This document shows, piece by piece, positions 7,708 to 17,500 of a stretch of 64,000 bases of DNA. Made by a program: the position numbers and the translations under genes. Source of the DNA: Dyadobacter crusticola DSM 16708. Lineage in GTDB: Bacteria > Bacteroidota > Bacteroidia > Cytophagales > Spirosomataceae. Positions within the stretch are counted from its first letter, which is position 1, and every line of letters starts with the position of its first letter. The stretch is from NCBI RefSeq assembly GCF_000701505.1, contig NZ_JNJB01000013.1:124001-188000 (forward strand). Direction: 5' to 3'. The notes under the pieces were generated by a model. It had not been told where the DNA came from. It made no database searches and saw only the letters and a program-made list of their open reading frames with translations.

Positions 7708-8748
7708 CTATTCTGTCTTCGCGTAGGCGGCGGCCAGGTCATTCAAGGAAGCATCTTTCAAATGCTCGGAAGCAATTACCATGCGGTAACGGAATGTAGT
7801 TGACTCACCCTTTTTTAGTTTGAAATTGAGTACTTCCTTCCCGTCGCTTAATGCTTTCATTCCAAGCGGGTTTACAGCGAATAAGCCATACCCGCGCGCA
7901 TGCCAGTAAGCAGGATAGCCTACGTTTTTGGGGTGATCAATGATTGCCACGCTGATATTTTCATCTTTGATCTTGCCAGTCAGGTTGCACCAGATTGCAC
8001 GTTTTCCCCAAACCGCTTCCCCTTCAATCCCATTGCTATTGCGGTAGTTACCGGTAATTCCCTCATTGTTCATGACAGGTACCTTGGTTGCTATGCCGCT
8101 TGCATCGGTGAAAATCTCGGGTTTGTTGGAAGGCAGTTCCAGCTCACGCGCCACACGAATTGCGTACATTCCGTCTTTGATGTCGGGCATTGCCACTTCA
8201 TCCAGGACAGCAGTCAGTGTAGTGCTGCGGTCGATTAAACGCTGATCGCCTTTGCCACTGAATGTGTACTTGGTAACTTCTTTCAAAGTCAGCGTTCCGT
8301 TTTTATCAACCCAATCAGCTGTGACTGTCAGTTCGCCTTTGTCTTTCCCGCTCTTTACCGAAGTAATCCCGGTATGAAGGATTGTACCGTATGCACGTTT
8401 TGCATGGTCTACCGCATCTGAATTGTTCCAGTAATCGTTCCCGTTCACATCTTCGTAATTCAGCCAGATACCCACATGATGCGGATGGTCCACCCGCTCG
8501 CCAGCCCGCGGATCGAGCGGCCAGCCTCTGGTAATCACCGTACCTTTCGCAGTATGAACAGGATAGAGAACTGCCTTTTTCAAGACGCTTTCTCCCGGAT
8601 AGTAGTAAGAAGTAAAAGGTTTGCCGTCAATTTTCACCTCCACCTTCTTCTCCTTCTCATTCTTGATCAGATCAACCTTTTGTGCGCTCGCCGCCAGTGC
8701 AGTGAGCGACAGTGTGGCCAGTATTAAACCCGTGTTTTTAAATTTCAC
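7708..8748 (-). CDS. PmoA-family protein (DUF6807), secreted
   Basis: A protein of the family labelled 'methane oxygenase PmoA', in Bacteroidota a secreted protein of sugar loci with no link to methane. Clear signatures are SYYYPGESVLKKAVLYPVH, the histidine cluster ERVDHPHHVGIWLNYEDVNG, and GYPAYWHARGYGLFAVNPLG. No ATG begins the frame. The longest version starts at TTG 8787; the GTG at 8748 gives MKFKNTGLILATLSLTALAA-SAQ, a good signal peptide, and is preferred. It follows the Gfo/Idh/MocA gene by about 40 bases and ends at a terminator. The enzyme activity is not established; DHPHH suggests metal or sugar binding. Confidence 0.85.
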   Translation of the reverse strand: MKFKNTGLILATLSLTALAASAQKVDLIKNEKEKKVEVKIDGKPFTSYYYPGESVLKKAVLYPVHTAKGTVITRGWPLDPRAGERVDHPHHVGIWLNYEDVNGNDYWNNSDAVDHAKRAYGTILHTGITSVKSGKDKGELTVTADWVDKNGTLTLKEVTKYTFSGKGDQRLIDRSTTLTAVLDEVAMPDIKDGMYAIRVARELELPSNKPEIFTDASGIATKVPVMNNEGITGNYRNSNGIEGEAVWGKRAIWCNLTGKIKDENISVAIIDHPKNVGYPAYWHARGYGLFAVNPLGMKALSDGKEVLNFKLKKGESTTFRYRMVIASEHLKDASLNDLAAAYAKTE

Positions 8749-8790
8749 CGTAAATGCATTTAAGTTGTTGAAACCCAAACAGATCAATAC

Positions 8791-10131
8791 CTAGCTTAAA
8801 ACAATCTCCTTTTTCTTGTTATCCCAGCTTACGCGCTTGCCCGTATGCAAAGCCTGCGTTGCCATAATGTTGGCTACCGAGTGATTAAACCCAACGCGTG
8901 CAGGCGCATTTGACTCTTTGCGGCTGCGGATACATTCCATCCAGTTGCGCATGTGCAGGGAAGTCATCGGATCGGCCCCGGTATTGGCGTCTGTCGCGAT
9001 TTTATCGCCTGTTTTCAAAGACATTTCCGGCAACAGGTTTGCCTCTAATCCCATCGATTTTGCATCTCTTGCCTTCAAGCCGCCTTCCGGTGTGATTTTG
9101 TTGGTATCGAGGTTGATCATACCGCCATTTGAATAGTAGTATTCTTTTACCCCGCCTGCTTCATTGTTAAAACGCGAAGAATAGATCACCTGGAATCCTT
9201 TGCTTTTATCATCAAATGGCCCATATTCGAAAGCAGCGCTGAATGTATCTACATTTGTGCGGCCGTCTTTCCAGGTATAAATCCCGCCATTTGCAACCAC
9301 GTTCCTTGGTGCGTCCAGTCCCGAAAACCAGTGCACCGTATCAATCTGGTGCGCCATCCATTGTCCTGGGATACCCGATGAATATGGATAGAAAAGGCGG
9401 AATTCCAGGTAGTAACGCGGGTTCCACTCTACTTTCGGGCGGTTCATCAGGAAGCGCGCCCAGTCTGTATCTTCCTTTCTGATCTGTGACACGAGCTCTT
9501 TTCTTCTCCATCTGCCCGGCTGGTTTACATTCCAGGTCATTTCTACCGTAGTAATGTCGCCGAATTTGCCGGATTTGATATATTCATAAGCAGCCCAGTA
9601 ATTGGGCGCGCTGCGGCGCTGTGAGCCTACCTGTACAATTTGCTTGGAGGCTTCCACCGCTTTCAATGCGACTTTGGCATCTTCCAGTGTTTCGGCAAAC
9701 GGTTTTTCCACATACACGTCGCGACCGGATTTCACCGCTTCGGCGCAATGCAATGCATGCTGAAAATCGGCAGTACTGATAATCACCGCATCCACATCCT
9801 TCCGGCCGAGCAATTCCTCGTTATTACGCGCTTTCACGAATTCATTGGACACATTAGGCTTGCCTTTCATAAATGCTTCCGCCTCGTCGCGCCGACGGTT
9901 CCACAGATCGGAAACGCCCATAAACTCGAAATTTAATTCTTTGGCATGATCAGAAAAGCTGGGTGCCAGTGAGCTGCGGAAGCGGTCTGAAAACCCTATG
10001 ATACCAACACGAACGCGGTCATTCGCACCAAGGATGCGACGGTAGCTGGCTGCACTGAATGCATTCGCACCTACGGCCACACCTGCGGATGCCAGTGCTG
10101 TATTTTTGAGAAAATCCCTTCTGGTTGTCAT
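8791..10131 (-). CDS. Gfo/Idh/MocA-family NAD(P)-dependent sugar oxidoreductase with Tat leader
   Basis: A 446-residue oxidoreductase. It starts MTTRRDFLKNTALASAG, a twin-arginine leader ending near residue 27. A Rossmann half follows (VRVGIIGFSDRFRSS, then DVDAVIISTADFQHALHCAEAV), with the family signature DVYVEKPFAETLEDAK carrying the EKP lysine. The C-terminal half is the Gfo/Idh/MocA sheet domain, including QWMAHQIDTVHWFSG with the paired histidine. Tat export fits a pre-folded NAD(P)-bound enzyme. Members of this family oxidise sugars, in some systems at C3. It sits between the DUF1080 gene and the PmoA gene, consistent with work on the same glycoside. Substrate and redox direction are inference. 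Confidence 0.9.
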   Translation of the reverse strand: MTTRRDFLKNTALASAGVAVGANAFSAASYRRILGANDRVRVGIIGFSDRFRSSLAPSFSDHAKELNFEFMGVSDLWNRRRDEAEAFMKGKPNVSNEFVKARNNEELLGRKDVDAVIISTADFQHALHCAEAVKSGRDVYVEKPFAETLEDAKVALKAVEASKQIVQVGSQRRSAPNYWAAYEYIKSGKFGDITTVEMTWNVNQPGRWRRKELVSQIRKEDTDWARFLMNRPKVEWNPRYYLEFRLFYPYSSGIPGQWMAHQIDTVHWFSGLDAPRNVVANGGIYTWKDGRTNVDTFSAAFEYGPFDDKSKGFQVIYSSRFNNEAGGVKEYYYSNGGMINLDTNKITPEGGLKARDAKSMGLEANLLPEMSLKTGDKIATDANTGADPMTSLHMRNWMECIRSRKESNAPARVGFNHSVANIMATQALHTGKRVSWDNKKKEIVLS

Positions 10132-10243
10132 TTTATTAAGAGGTTAATTTGATTGTCAGATCCGATTGCGACGGCAATCAGTTGTAAATAGGACTTGTCA
10201 GATTATCTACTGTAATTTTCAATCTTTTTTAAACTGCACTTTA

Positions 10244-11608
10244 TCAAAGCTCACGCACTTTCAAACTGCGGAAAGAAACATTGTCGCCATGATCCTGCAA
10301 CAGCAGATTTCCCTGCTGCGACATGCCGAATCCTTCGAAATTTTTGAACTTAGAACTCATCACAAAATCCTTGAACTGCGGCGAGCCACGCACGTATTCC
10401 ACTACTTTGTAGCCATTAAGAAAATGCTGCACGGTACCATCTTTTTGTACCACAATGCGGCCCTGGTTCCATTCTCCGATCTTCTTGACTGAATTCTTGG
10501 GTCTGTCGGCTGGTATCACATCGTAAAAAGAAGCAATTGTACGGTTCCCGTTTTTTCCCATTTTCGCATCAGGATGTTTTTCGTCATCGAGCACCTGGTA
10601 CTCACATCCGATCCCCGACTTACCTTTCGAATTGAATTTCTGGTCTACAAAATACTTCACGCCGCTGTTTGCGCCTTCGGTCAGCTTGAACTCGAATTCA
10701 AATTCGAATGCCGGACCGTACAATTTTTTAGTGACGATGTCATTTCCGGTTTCCGATCCGTCGGATTTTGAAATGGTAATGGTACCATCATCGTAGGCCC
10801 ACCGCTTGGAGGGGAAGTCTGTGCCGCCGTAAGAGCGCCATTGATCCGGTGACTTGCCGTCGTATAACAGTGACCAGCCCTGCGCCTTTTCCGCCGCATC
10901 CAATGCATTCGGGATCAGGTTTACAATGCGAATGTTAGAGGCGGGGCTTGGTTTCAGGTTTGTGGTTTGAATGCGGACATTCTTCCAACTCACCTGGGTA
11001 CCTTCAAGATCTTTGCTTCCTATGGAATGCACTTGCAGACAAATGAAGCCGCTCGGTGTCATATCATCGATCACGTGCGCCACTGCCACGCCATTCAGGA
11101 AAGTGCGGATAGAATTTCCGATTGCCTCAATGCGGTATTTGTTCCATTGTTCTTTTTTAAATGCAGTTTTTGCATCCGGATTCAAGTCGAGCGGATAGAG
11201 CCAGCCGCGACGCGCTTCATCGTAAATTCCGGCTGAGTAAGCGCGGTCACTTGGGTCAATTTCCACCTGGTAACCGTGGACACGGCCATTCTGATAATCC
11301 GGCTTGGACAAGCTTCTGATCTGGATTCCGGAGTTCAGCTTGTTATCTACCTTCACATCTACTTCCAGGATAAAATCGCCGTAATCTTTCTCGGTGGTGA
11401 GAAAAGAGTTGGGCGTGCCCATGACAGATGTACCTACAATTGCTCCGTCTTTTACTTCGTATTTAGCTTGCCCATTCAGCTGTTTCCAGCCGGTCAGGTC
11501 TTTTCCATTGAAAAGATTCTGCCAGCCGCCTTTCGTTTTCTGGGAGAATGCCGGCGAAAATACCGCCAGCGACAGCAGCCCGATGATGGCAATTTTGATT
11601 TTTTTCAT
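10244..11608 (-). CDS. Two-domain DUF1080 protein (3-keto-disaccharide hydrolase family)
   Basis: A secreted 454-residue protein with a signal peptide (MKKIKIAIIGLLSLAVFSPAFSQ, cut after the final SQ). It has two DUF1080 (PF06439) domains in tandem. The first (about 25-215) starts WQNLFNGKDLTGWKQLNG and contains FILEVDVKVDNKLNSGIQIR. The second (about 235-454) starts WSLLYDGKSPDQWRSYGG and contains FEFEFEFKLTEGANSGVKYF. Each domain has the N-SGI/V-YF/QIR core strand. The family includes hydrolases acting on 3-keto-glycosides made by Gfo/Idh/MocA dehydrogenases, and such a gene is the next one downstream. The upstream TTG at 11617 is less likely than the ATG at 11608. Confidence 0.9.
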   Translation of the reverse strand: MKKIKIAIIGLLSLAVFSPAFSQKTKGGWQNLFNGKDLTGWKQLNGQAKYEVKDGAIVGTSVMGTPNSFLTTEKDYGDFILEVDVKVDNKLNSGIQIRSLSKPDYQNGRVHGYQVEIDPSDRAYSAGIYDEARRGWLYPLDLNPDAKTAFKKEQWNKYRIEAIGNSIRTFLNGVAVAHVIDDMTPSGFICLQVHSIGSKDLEGTQVSWKNVRIQTTNLKPSPASNIRIVNLIPNALDAAEKAQGWSLLYDGKSPDQWRSYGGTDFPSKRWAYDDGTITISKSDGSETGNDIVTKKLYGPAFEFEFEFKLTEGANSGVKYFVDQKFNSKGKSGIGCEYQVLDDEKHPDAKMGKNGNRTIASFYDVIPADRPKNSVKKIGEWNQGRIVVQKDGTVQHFLNGYKVVEYVRGSPQFKDFVMSSKFKNFEGFGMSQQGNLLLQDHGDNVSFRSLKVREL

Positions 11609-11774
11609 TTTAAACAAGAATGGTGATGTAATCAGGACAGACTAGAATAACGTCTTCCCGCTGTAAACATTTAAACGATTTATTTCAATAACTACCCTTA
11701 CAAAATCAATTTGGACTAGCAAATGCCGCAAAGAAGCTCAGCCAGGGTCTTGAAAACTGAATTTCTTCATTGAA

Positions 11775-12680
11775 TTACAATGGATATTTCAAATTTCCGG
11801 TAATATACTTTTTGTTGATCTCGGCACACACAAGTGGCGACTTTTCGGGATCCGGGACACCGTCAAGCTCAACGACAGCCCAACCTTTGAATTTGATTTT
11901 TTCAAGCGAAGCAAATACAGCCGGAACATCCACCCTGCCCTGCCCCAGCTCCACAAACTTATAGCCGTTTTTAGTCTCCGCTGGCTTGGTATCCTTCAAA
12001 TGCAGTGAATGCAGAATGGTTTTGTATTTGACAACTGCATCCTGCGGCTCGCCGCCTCCCTGTTTGTAATGCGCAATATCGAGCAGCAATTTGATGTAGC
12101 GCGGGTCCATTGCCTGCACAATCACGTCCACTTCTTCCGGGGTTTCGCCAAGCTGGTTCATGTGGTTGTGGTAAACAGCCTGCACACCCAGATCTGCCGT
12201 TTGCTTACCGATCTCATTCATTACCTCCGCCAGCTTCTTCAACTCCTCCGTAGTCGGGAGCCTGTCTTTCGGGCGCAGGCTGTTGGTCAGCTGCAATGCA
12301 TTTCCGCCCAGCGCCTTCACAAAGCTGGCGTGCGCCACGTGCGTATCGATGGTACTTTGCAACTTCGCTGGATCAGTTTCTACATTGCCACTGGAAAACA
12401 TCGCCAGTGTCAGGTTGTTTTTTTCCAGAAGCGCTTTCAGCTCCGAAGGTTTGTTGCGGTAAGGCCCGAAGGTATTGGCGCGCAGCTGGATTCCACGGAA
12501 GCCAAGACCTGCCAGCTCGGTGATTGCCTGCTCGTCTTTTCCGCCCCAGGTAATGGAAGAATACGCGATCCTGATATCGCCTTTTTTCAGCAGGCATTCA
12601 GCCCGGGAGCTGGCCGACAGCAAGGTTGCGGCGGCTATTCCCGCGGTTTTGATGAAATCGCGGCGGTTTGTAGCATTCAT
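11775..12680 (-). CDS. Sugar phosphate isomerase/epimerase-like TIM barrel with Tat leader
   Basis: A 301-residue AP-endonuclease-2-type TIM barrel. The leader TNRRDFIKTAGIAAATLL is twin-arginine type. The barrel follows: IRIAYSSITWGG, GFRGIQLRAN, the metal-ligand region VQAVYHNHMNQLGETPEE (His and downstream Glu), YIKLLLDIAHYKQGG (Asp/His), LHSLHLKDTKP, and WAVVELDG (Glu). This set matches inosose dehydratase/xylose-isomerase-like metal sites. It is the first gene after the susD terminator and the first of four genes ending at the terminator at 7653. Epimerase, lyase and isomerase activities all occur in this fold, so the reaction is open. Confidence 0.9.
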   Translation of the reverse strand: MNATNRRDFIKTAGIAAATLLSASSRAECLLKKGDIRIAYSSITWGGKDEQAITELAGLGFRGIQLRANTFGPYRNKPSELKALLEKNNLTLAMFSSGNVETDPAKLQSTIDTHVAHASFVKALGGNALQLTNSLRPKDRLPTTEELKKLAEVMNEIGKQTADLGVQAVYHNHMNQLGETPEEVDVIVQAMDPRYIKLLLDIAHYKQGGGEPQDAVVKYKTILHSLHLKDTKPAETKNGYKFVELGQGRVDVPAVFASLEKIKFKGWAVVELDGVPDPEKSPLVCAEINKKYITGNLKYPL

Positions 12681-12723
12681 GATCTAATATTTGGTCAATG
12701 TCGGTTCACATTCATAGACTGTA

Positions 12724-12756
12724 TAAAGAAAGAAAGCCCCTGAACCAGGGACTTTC
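12724..12756 (-). terminator. Rho-independent terminator downstream of susD
   Basis: On the minus strand AAAGTCCCTG-GTT-CAGGGGCTTT forms a 10-bp stem (with one G-U pair) followed by CTTTCTTT. It lies about 50 bases past the susD stop and before the isomerase ATG at 12680, so susC-susD form their own transcript. Confidence 0.75.
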
Positions 12757-12804
12757 CTCTTTGATCTTGCATTAAATTATAGGCTGCATTCAAATACTAG
12801 TCCC

Positions 12805-14463
12805 TCAATATCCAGGATTTTGCGGGTATGCAGAAGGTCCGCCTGCTGTACGGTCAATCTGATCCTGTGGAATGGGGCGCAGGTTGTGGAACTCTTTGAT
12901 ATTGGCAGCACCGTCAGGATTGTGCAGCTTTACGCGCTCCACCAGGTTACCCCAACGTTTCAGGTCGAACCAGCGGAACATTTCTCCTGCCAGCTCGCGC
13001 TCGCGTTCTTCCATGATGAAGTCCATTGTTGCTTTTGCAGGCGTAATTTCCATTGCAGCTTCTTTACCGGGCCACGCGGCGCGGCGGCGTACTACATTGA
13101 TGTGCTCGGCAGCTTCCGCATTTTTGCCCTGACGAATCAGTGCCTCCGCGGCAATCAAATGCGTTTCCGCCAAGCGGAACATCAAAAAGTCGCGGCTTCC
13201 CTGCTCGTAAGTCCTGTCGGGACGAAGTGCATCGAGGAACTTCCGCAGTACCGGGAACAAATTCGCCTTGTACAAGCTAGGTGTAAGTACCTGGTACGGT
13301 CGCTTCGCACGCTCGGCTTCCGACATTTCGTAGCCGGGAATGAAGATCGTTGTATCGCCGGCGGCAAATGTCAGCTCCTTCTTCGAGGTGTCGAAAAGGT
13401 TGGTATACTTACCTGGTTTGTTGCTCAGCCAGGTGTCTTTGAAAGTCTTTTTGTAACGAGAATCATTCACGCGATCAGCTGGTGCAAAAACGGTTTCCAA
13501 CATGTAAGTAGTTGGTTTAAAGCGTTTGAACGGACGACCGTTTTCGGTATCCCGCTGCATTCCTGCCTGGGTATCGTATTCCATCCCGAAATAGAGGTGG
13601 GTACGGTTACCAATTCCATTTGTCAATGGATCGGAAGTATACTGCGTCGCGAAAATCACTTCATTATTGATCTCGCCTCCGCCTTGTACCCAAACACTTG
13701 CAAAATCAGGCAGCAGGGAGAACGAATAATTTTTGATCACATTCTGTGCGTAAGTTGCCGCTTTCACGAAATCATCCGCTGCTTTGGCCTCCGATGTGCC
13801 TTTCGTGAGGTAAACCCTCGCCAGCAAATGCTCCGTCGCCGCCTTAGTAACCCGGCCGTAATCCGAAGTTGCCAGTCCCAGGTCAGGCAATGCAGATTCA
13901 AGATCGGAGATGATCTGCGCGTAAATCTCCGGAACCGGCGCACGTGTGAATTCTTTGTTAGCTACCAGATTACCCTTTGTAACAAGAGAAACGGGACCAA
14001 ACATTTGAACCAAAATAAAATAATGGTGCGCTCTCAAAAATTTTACCTCGGCCACGCGGCGCTTCACAAGAGCCGGATCCAGACCGGTAATATTCGGCGA
14101 TACATCAATGACAATATTAGCCGTATTGATTGCCGGATAAAAGGCGTTCCAGATTGCATTGGTCACCCCTAGCCTCCCGTCGATCTGCGAGGTGTATTGG
14201 TTCACAAACTTAAAAGAACCGTCGGCGCCCATTGTATAAGTATCTGTTCCGAAAATACTTAATGTCATCGCATCCTCAGTTCCATAGTAGTTGCGCAGCG
14301 AAGAATACACGCCTTTTACCGCCGCTTCAAAGCCAGCCGGCGTATTGATGTATTCGCTGCCTACCTGCGAGACCGGAGTCTCTTCCAGCAGGTCGCTGCA
14401 AGATTGGCTTCCCAATAACAGCGTAGCAGCCAGCAATATTTTAAATCGAAATAATACCTTCAT
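12805..14463 (-). CDS. RagB/SusD-family glycan-binding lipoprotein
   Basis: A 552-residue outer-surface lipoprotein of the SusD family that caps its SusC partner and binds the incoming glycan. The signal peptide ends at a Cys near residue 22 (LLLGSQSC). The SusD N-terminal pattern follows (LLEETPVSQVG, then GFEAAVKGVYSSLRNYYG), with TPR-like helices (EVKFLRAHHYFILVQMFGPV). The C-terminal SusD signatures are DFLMFRLAETHLIAAEALIRQG, MDFIMEERERELAGE and RWFDLKRWG. The length is typical. It lies directly downstream of SusC (37-base gap). The substrate is not visible from sequence; the neighbours suggest a beta-glucan or plant-type glycoside. Confidence 0.95.
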   Translation of the reverse strand: MKVLFRFKILLAATLLLGSQSCSDLLEETPVSQVGSEYINTPAGFEAAVKGVYSSLRNYYGTEDAMTLSIFGTDTYTMGADGSFKFVNQYTSQIDGRLGVTNAIWNAFYPAINTANIVIDVSPNITGLDPALVKRRVAEVKFLRAHHYFILVQMFGPVSLVTKGNLVANKEFTRAPVPEIYAQIISDLESALPDLGLATSDYGRVTKAATEHLLARVYLTKGTSEAKAADDFVKAATYAQNVIKNYSFSLLPDFASVWVQGGGEINNEVIFATQYTSDPLTNGIGNRTHLYFGMEYDTQAGMQRDTENGRPFKRFKPTTYMLETVFAPADRVNDSRYKKTFKDTWLSNKPGKYTNLFDTSKKELTFAAGDTTIFIPGYEMSEAERAKRPYQVLTPSLYKANLFPVLRKFLDALRPDRTYEQGSRDFLMFRLAETHLIAAEALIRQGKNAEAAEHINVVRRRAAWPGKEAAMEITPAKATMDFIMEERERELAGEMFRWFDLKRWGNLVERVKLHNPDGAANIKEFHNLRPIPQDQIDRTAGGPSAYPQNPGY

Positions 14464-14500
14464 ATCTATAATGATTATAATAGTAAGCGACTAGTTGAAC

Positions 14501-17500
14501 TTAGATTTTCAGGTTAATACCAAATGTAATCTGTCTAACAGCCGGTGTCTGGTCAGCGTTGATATCCCCGTCCGTTTCGTTGTCGATCCCTTTATATTTA
14601 GTCCTGTATTCTGAGAAGATAAATGGCTGCTGGGCGCTCATGAACACACGCAGACTGCCGATTCTCATTTTCTCCGTCAGCTTGGACGGGAAATTGTATC
14701 CCAGGTTGATGTTACGCACTTTAATGAATGTACCGTCAAAATAAAGTACTGTCGAGCGGAACGGAGGAAACTCCTGGCTTTGGTTTGGTCTTGGAAATTC
14801 GTTAGTAGGGTTTTCCGGAGTCCAGTAATCAATGTCCAGGTTGTTATAGCGGCCTGCCAATGTCATATTGTCCTGGTGGAACAAGCTGCGGAACATACTT
14901 CCGAATCTCGCGAAAACGAAGATCGACAAATCAAATCCTTTGAACTCGAAACGGTTGGTCATACCTGCGGAAAACTTAGGTACCTGCGAGCCCAGGATCA
15001 CGCGGTCAAATGGATCGATTTTCCCGTCCCCATTTGTATCCTGGATCTTGATCTGACCGGGCGCACTCTGGTATTTCTTAGCCTCTTCTACCTCGTTTAA
15101 CTGCCAGATACCAATTTTTTTGTAGTCAAAATAAGCGGTAAGCGGCTGCCCGATGAATCTTGCATTGCCGATATCGTCCACTTTTCCATTAAAGAGTTCA
15201 AGAATTTTCTCTTTGTTTTTTGTCAACTGAAAATCGGTATTCCAGCGAAGTCCATTTGGTGCATCCACATTCACAGTCGAGAGTGTTAGTTCTATACCTG
15301 TGTTGCGGGTACTTCCGACATTACGACGAACCTGGCTGAAACCGCTTGTGATAGGAAGCTGATCGAGCAAAAGCAGGTCTTTCGTATCTGCCTGGTAGTA
15401 TTCCAAAGAACCAGAAACCCGGCCTTTGAACACACTGAAATCAAGGCCGACGTTGGCGGTAGTGGTAGTTTCCCATTTCAGCAGGGAGTTACCCAGTGAA
15501 CCCGGTGCATAACCGAAGCCCGCAGCTGTACCGAATGCATAGGAAGTCCTGCTCAACAATGCCTGGGTTTGATATGGATCAATGGCCGTATTACCGGTAG
15601 AACCGTAGCTGGCGCGAAGTTTCAATTCATCCACCCAGTTTACATTTTTCAAAAGAGGCTCATTGCTGATATTCCAGCCCAATGCAACCGACGGGAAAAA
15701 TCCGTATTTCGTATCCGCGCCGAATCGGGAAGATCCATCGTACCGGCCTGTTACTGTAAGCAGATATTTTTCGTTAAAATCATAATTGATACGCGCCATG
15801 TAGGAGTTCAGCACCCATTTCCACAATTCAGATCCTACTCCATTGACAATGGATGCCTGCCCCAGATTGTAAAACTGCTGCGATTCTGCGGGTACTCCGG
15901 TTACACTGAACTGGTTTCTTTCAAGATCGTCTTTCTGTACCGAATGTAGCAGCGTCACGCCCAGGTTGTGCTTACCTGCAAGCTGCTTGTTATACATCAG
16001 GATGTTCTCTAATGTATAGTTGAACTGGTACTCATTGAACTGAAAACCGGTCGGATCTCCGCCCCGCCTTGCATTGGTCTGGCTGCCCACGAATCGGCCG
16101 ACACGGCGGTTGTTCAAGTCAGGCCCGAAATTGACGCGGTACTTCAACCCTTCCAGGATTGTCCATTCTCCGTAGATACTATTGAAGATCCGGAAACGCT
16201 TGGTCAGATCGACCTGCGCTCCTGGTATGATCTCAGCAATCGGGTTGGTTCTCAAACCGTCGGTCGTTGGCAGGAAGATCAATTTCCCATTGTCGTCGTA
16301 AGGCTTACCGAGTGGGTTTTCGGCCAGCGCACCGCCGAATGGGTTGAAGTTCTCTCCGTTTCTGGTACTGTATACACCCAATGTAGAAGTCCCGATTTTG
16401 ATCCTCTTGCTGATCTGGTGATCGAGGTTAATGCGGAAAGTGTAGCGCGTAAAGTCCTGATTGTAGATAATCCCCTTATCATTGAAATAGTTACCTGAAA
16501 TCGAAAACTGGGTCTTCTCATTTCCACCCTGCAAACCAACCTGGTGACTTTGAATGTGGCCCGGGCGCAGCAGGTAAGACTGATAATCAGTTGTACGGTT
16601 GTTCTTGATACCATCCAATTCAATGGGCTCAAACAATTTCGCATCCGCCTCCGCAGTTGCCGGTCCGGCCGGGTAAAGTGGCAGACCAGTCTTAGCGTCA
16701 ATCACTGCTCTTCTGGATTCGCGCTTGTACTCCGCGAACTCAGGACCATTCATTACATCAATTTTCCCAAGCTCTTTGGAAGAACCGTAGTAACCGTCGT
16801 AACTCACAACTGTTTTGCCTGGCTTACCGCGTTTGGTAGTGATCAGTACTACGCCATTTGAACCGCGTGAACCATAGATTGCGGTCGCAGAAGCATCTTT
16901 CAAAACTTCCATCGAGGCGATATCATTTGGGTTGAAATCGTCGATATTACCTGCCAGCGGGATTCCGTCCACTACATACAACGGATCATTGGAAGCATTG
17001 ATCGATCTTCTACCGCGTATCCTCACCGTGGGTCCGGCACCAGGTTTGCTGCTGGCTTGTACCACATCCACTCCCGCCGCCCGGCCTTGCAAAGCCTGAC
17101 GCGCATTCGTTATAGGTAACTCTCCGATTTCTTTCGATCCGACCGACGAAATCGCGCCGGTTGTCTGACTTTTCTTCTGAGTTCCGTAACCTACCACGAC
17201 CACTTCTCCCAGCGTTTTCAGATCACTTGCGAGCACGATATCGACCACGCTTCTGTTACCCACTGCAACTTCCTGCGTCACAAATCCCACAGCAGAAAAC
17301 ACGAGCACCCCACCATCGTCGGGCACATCGATCTTAAATGTTCCATCTGCGTCGGTATTGGTACCGTTGCGACTACCTTTTAAAACCACCGATACTCCGG
17401 GAATGGGGATATTGTCTTCTGCCGCCAGGATTTTCCCGGTTACGGTGCGATCGATTGCCGCGACCACTTTTTCCGCAGGCCGCACGGCAAGCGCCTGGCC

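Noticed and set aside
12009..12743. A 244-codon plus-strand frame opposite the TIM-barrel gene
   Set aside because: Antisense to a well-supported gene with a Tat leader and metal motifs; it has no domain features of its own.
12820..14172. A 450-codon open frame on the plus strand opposite susD
   Set aside because: It is the antisense shadow of a clear SusD gene. Its protein has a low-complexity Cys/Arg/His-rich composition and no recognisable domain.
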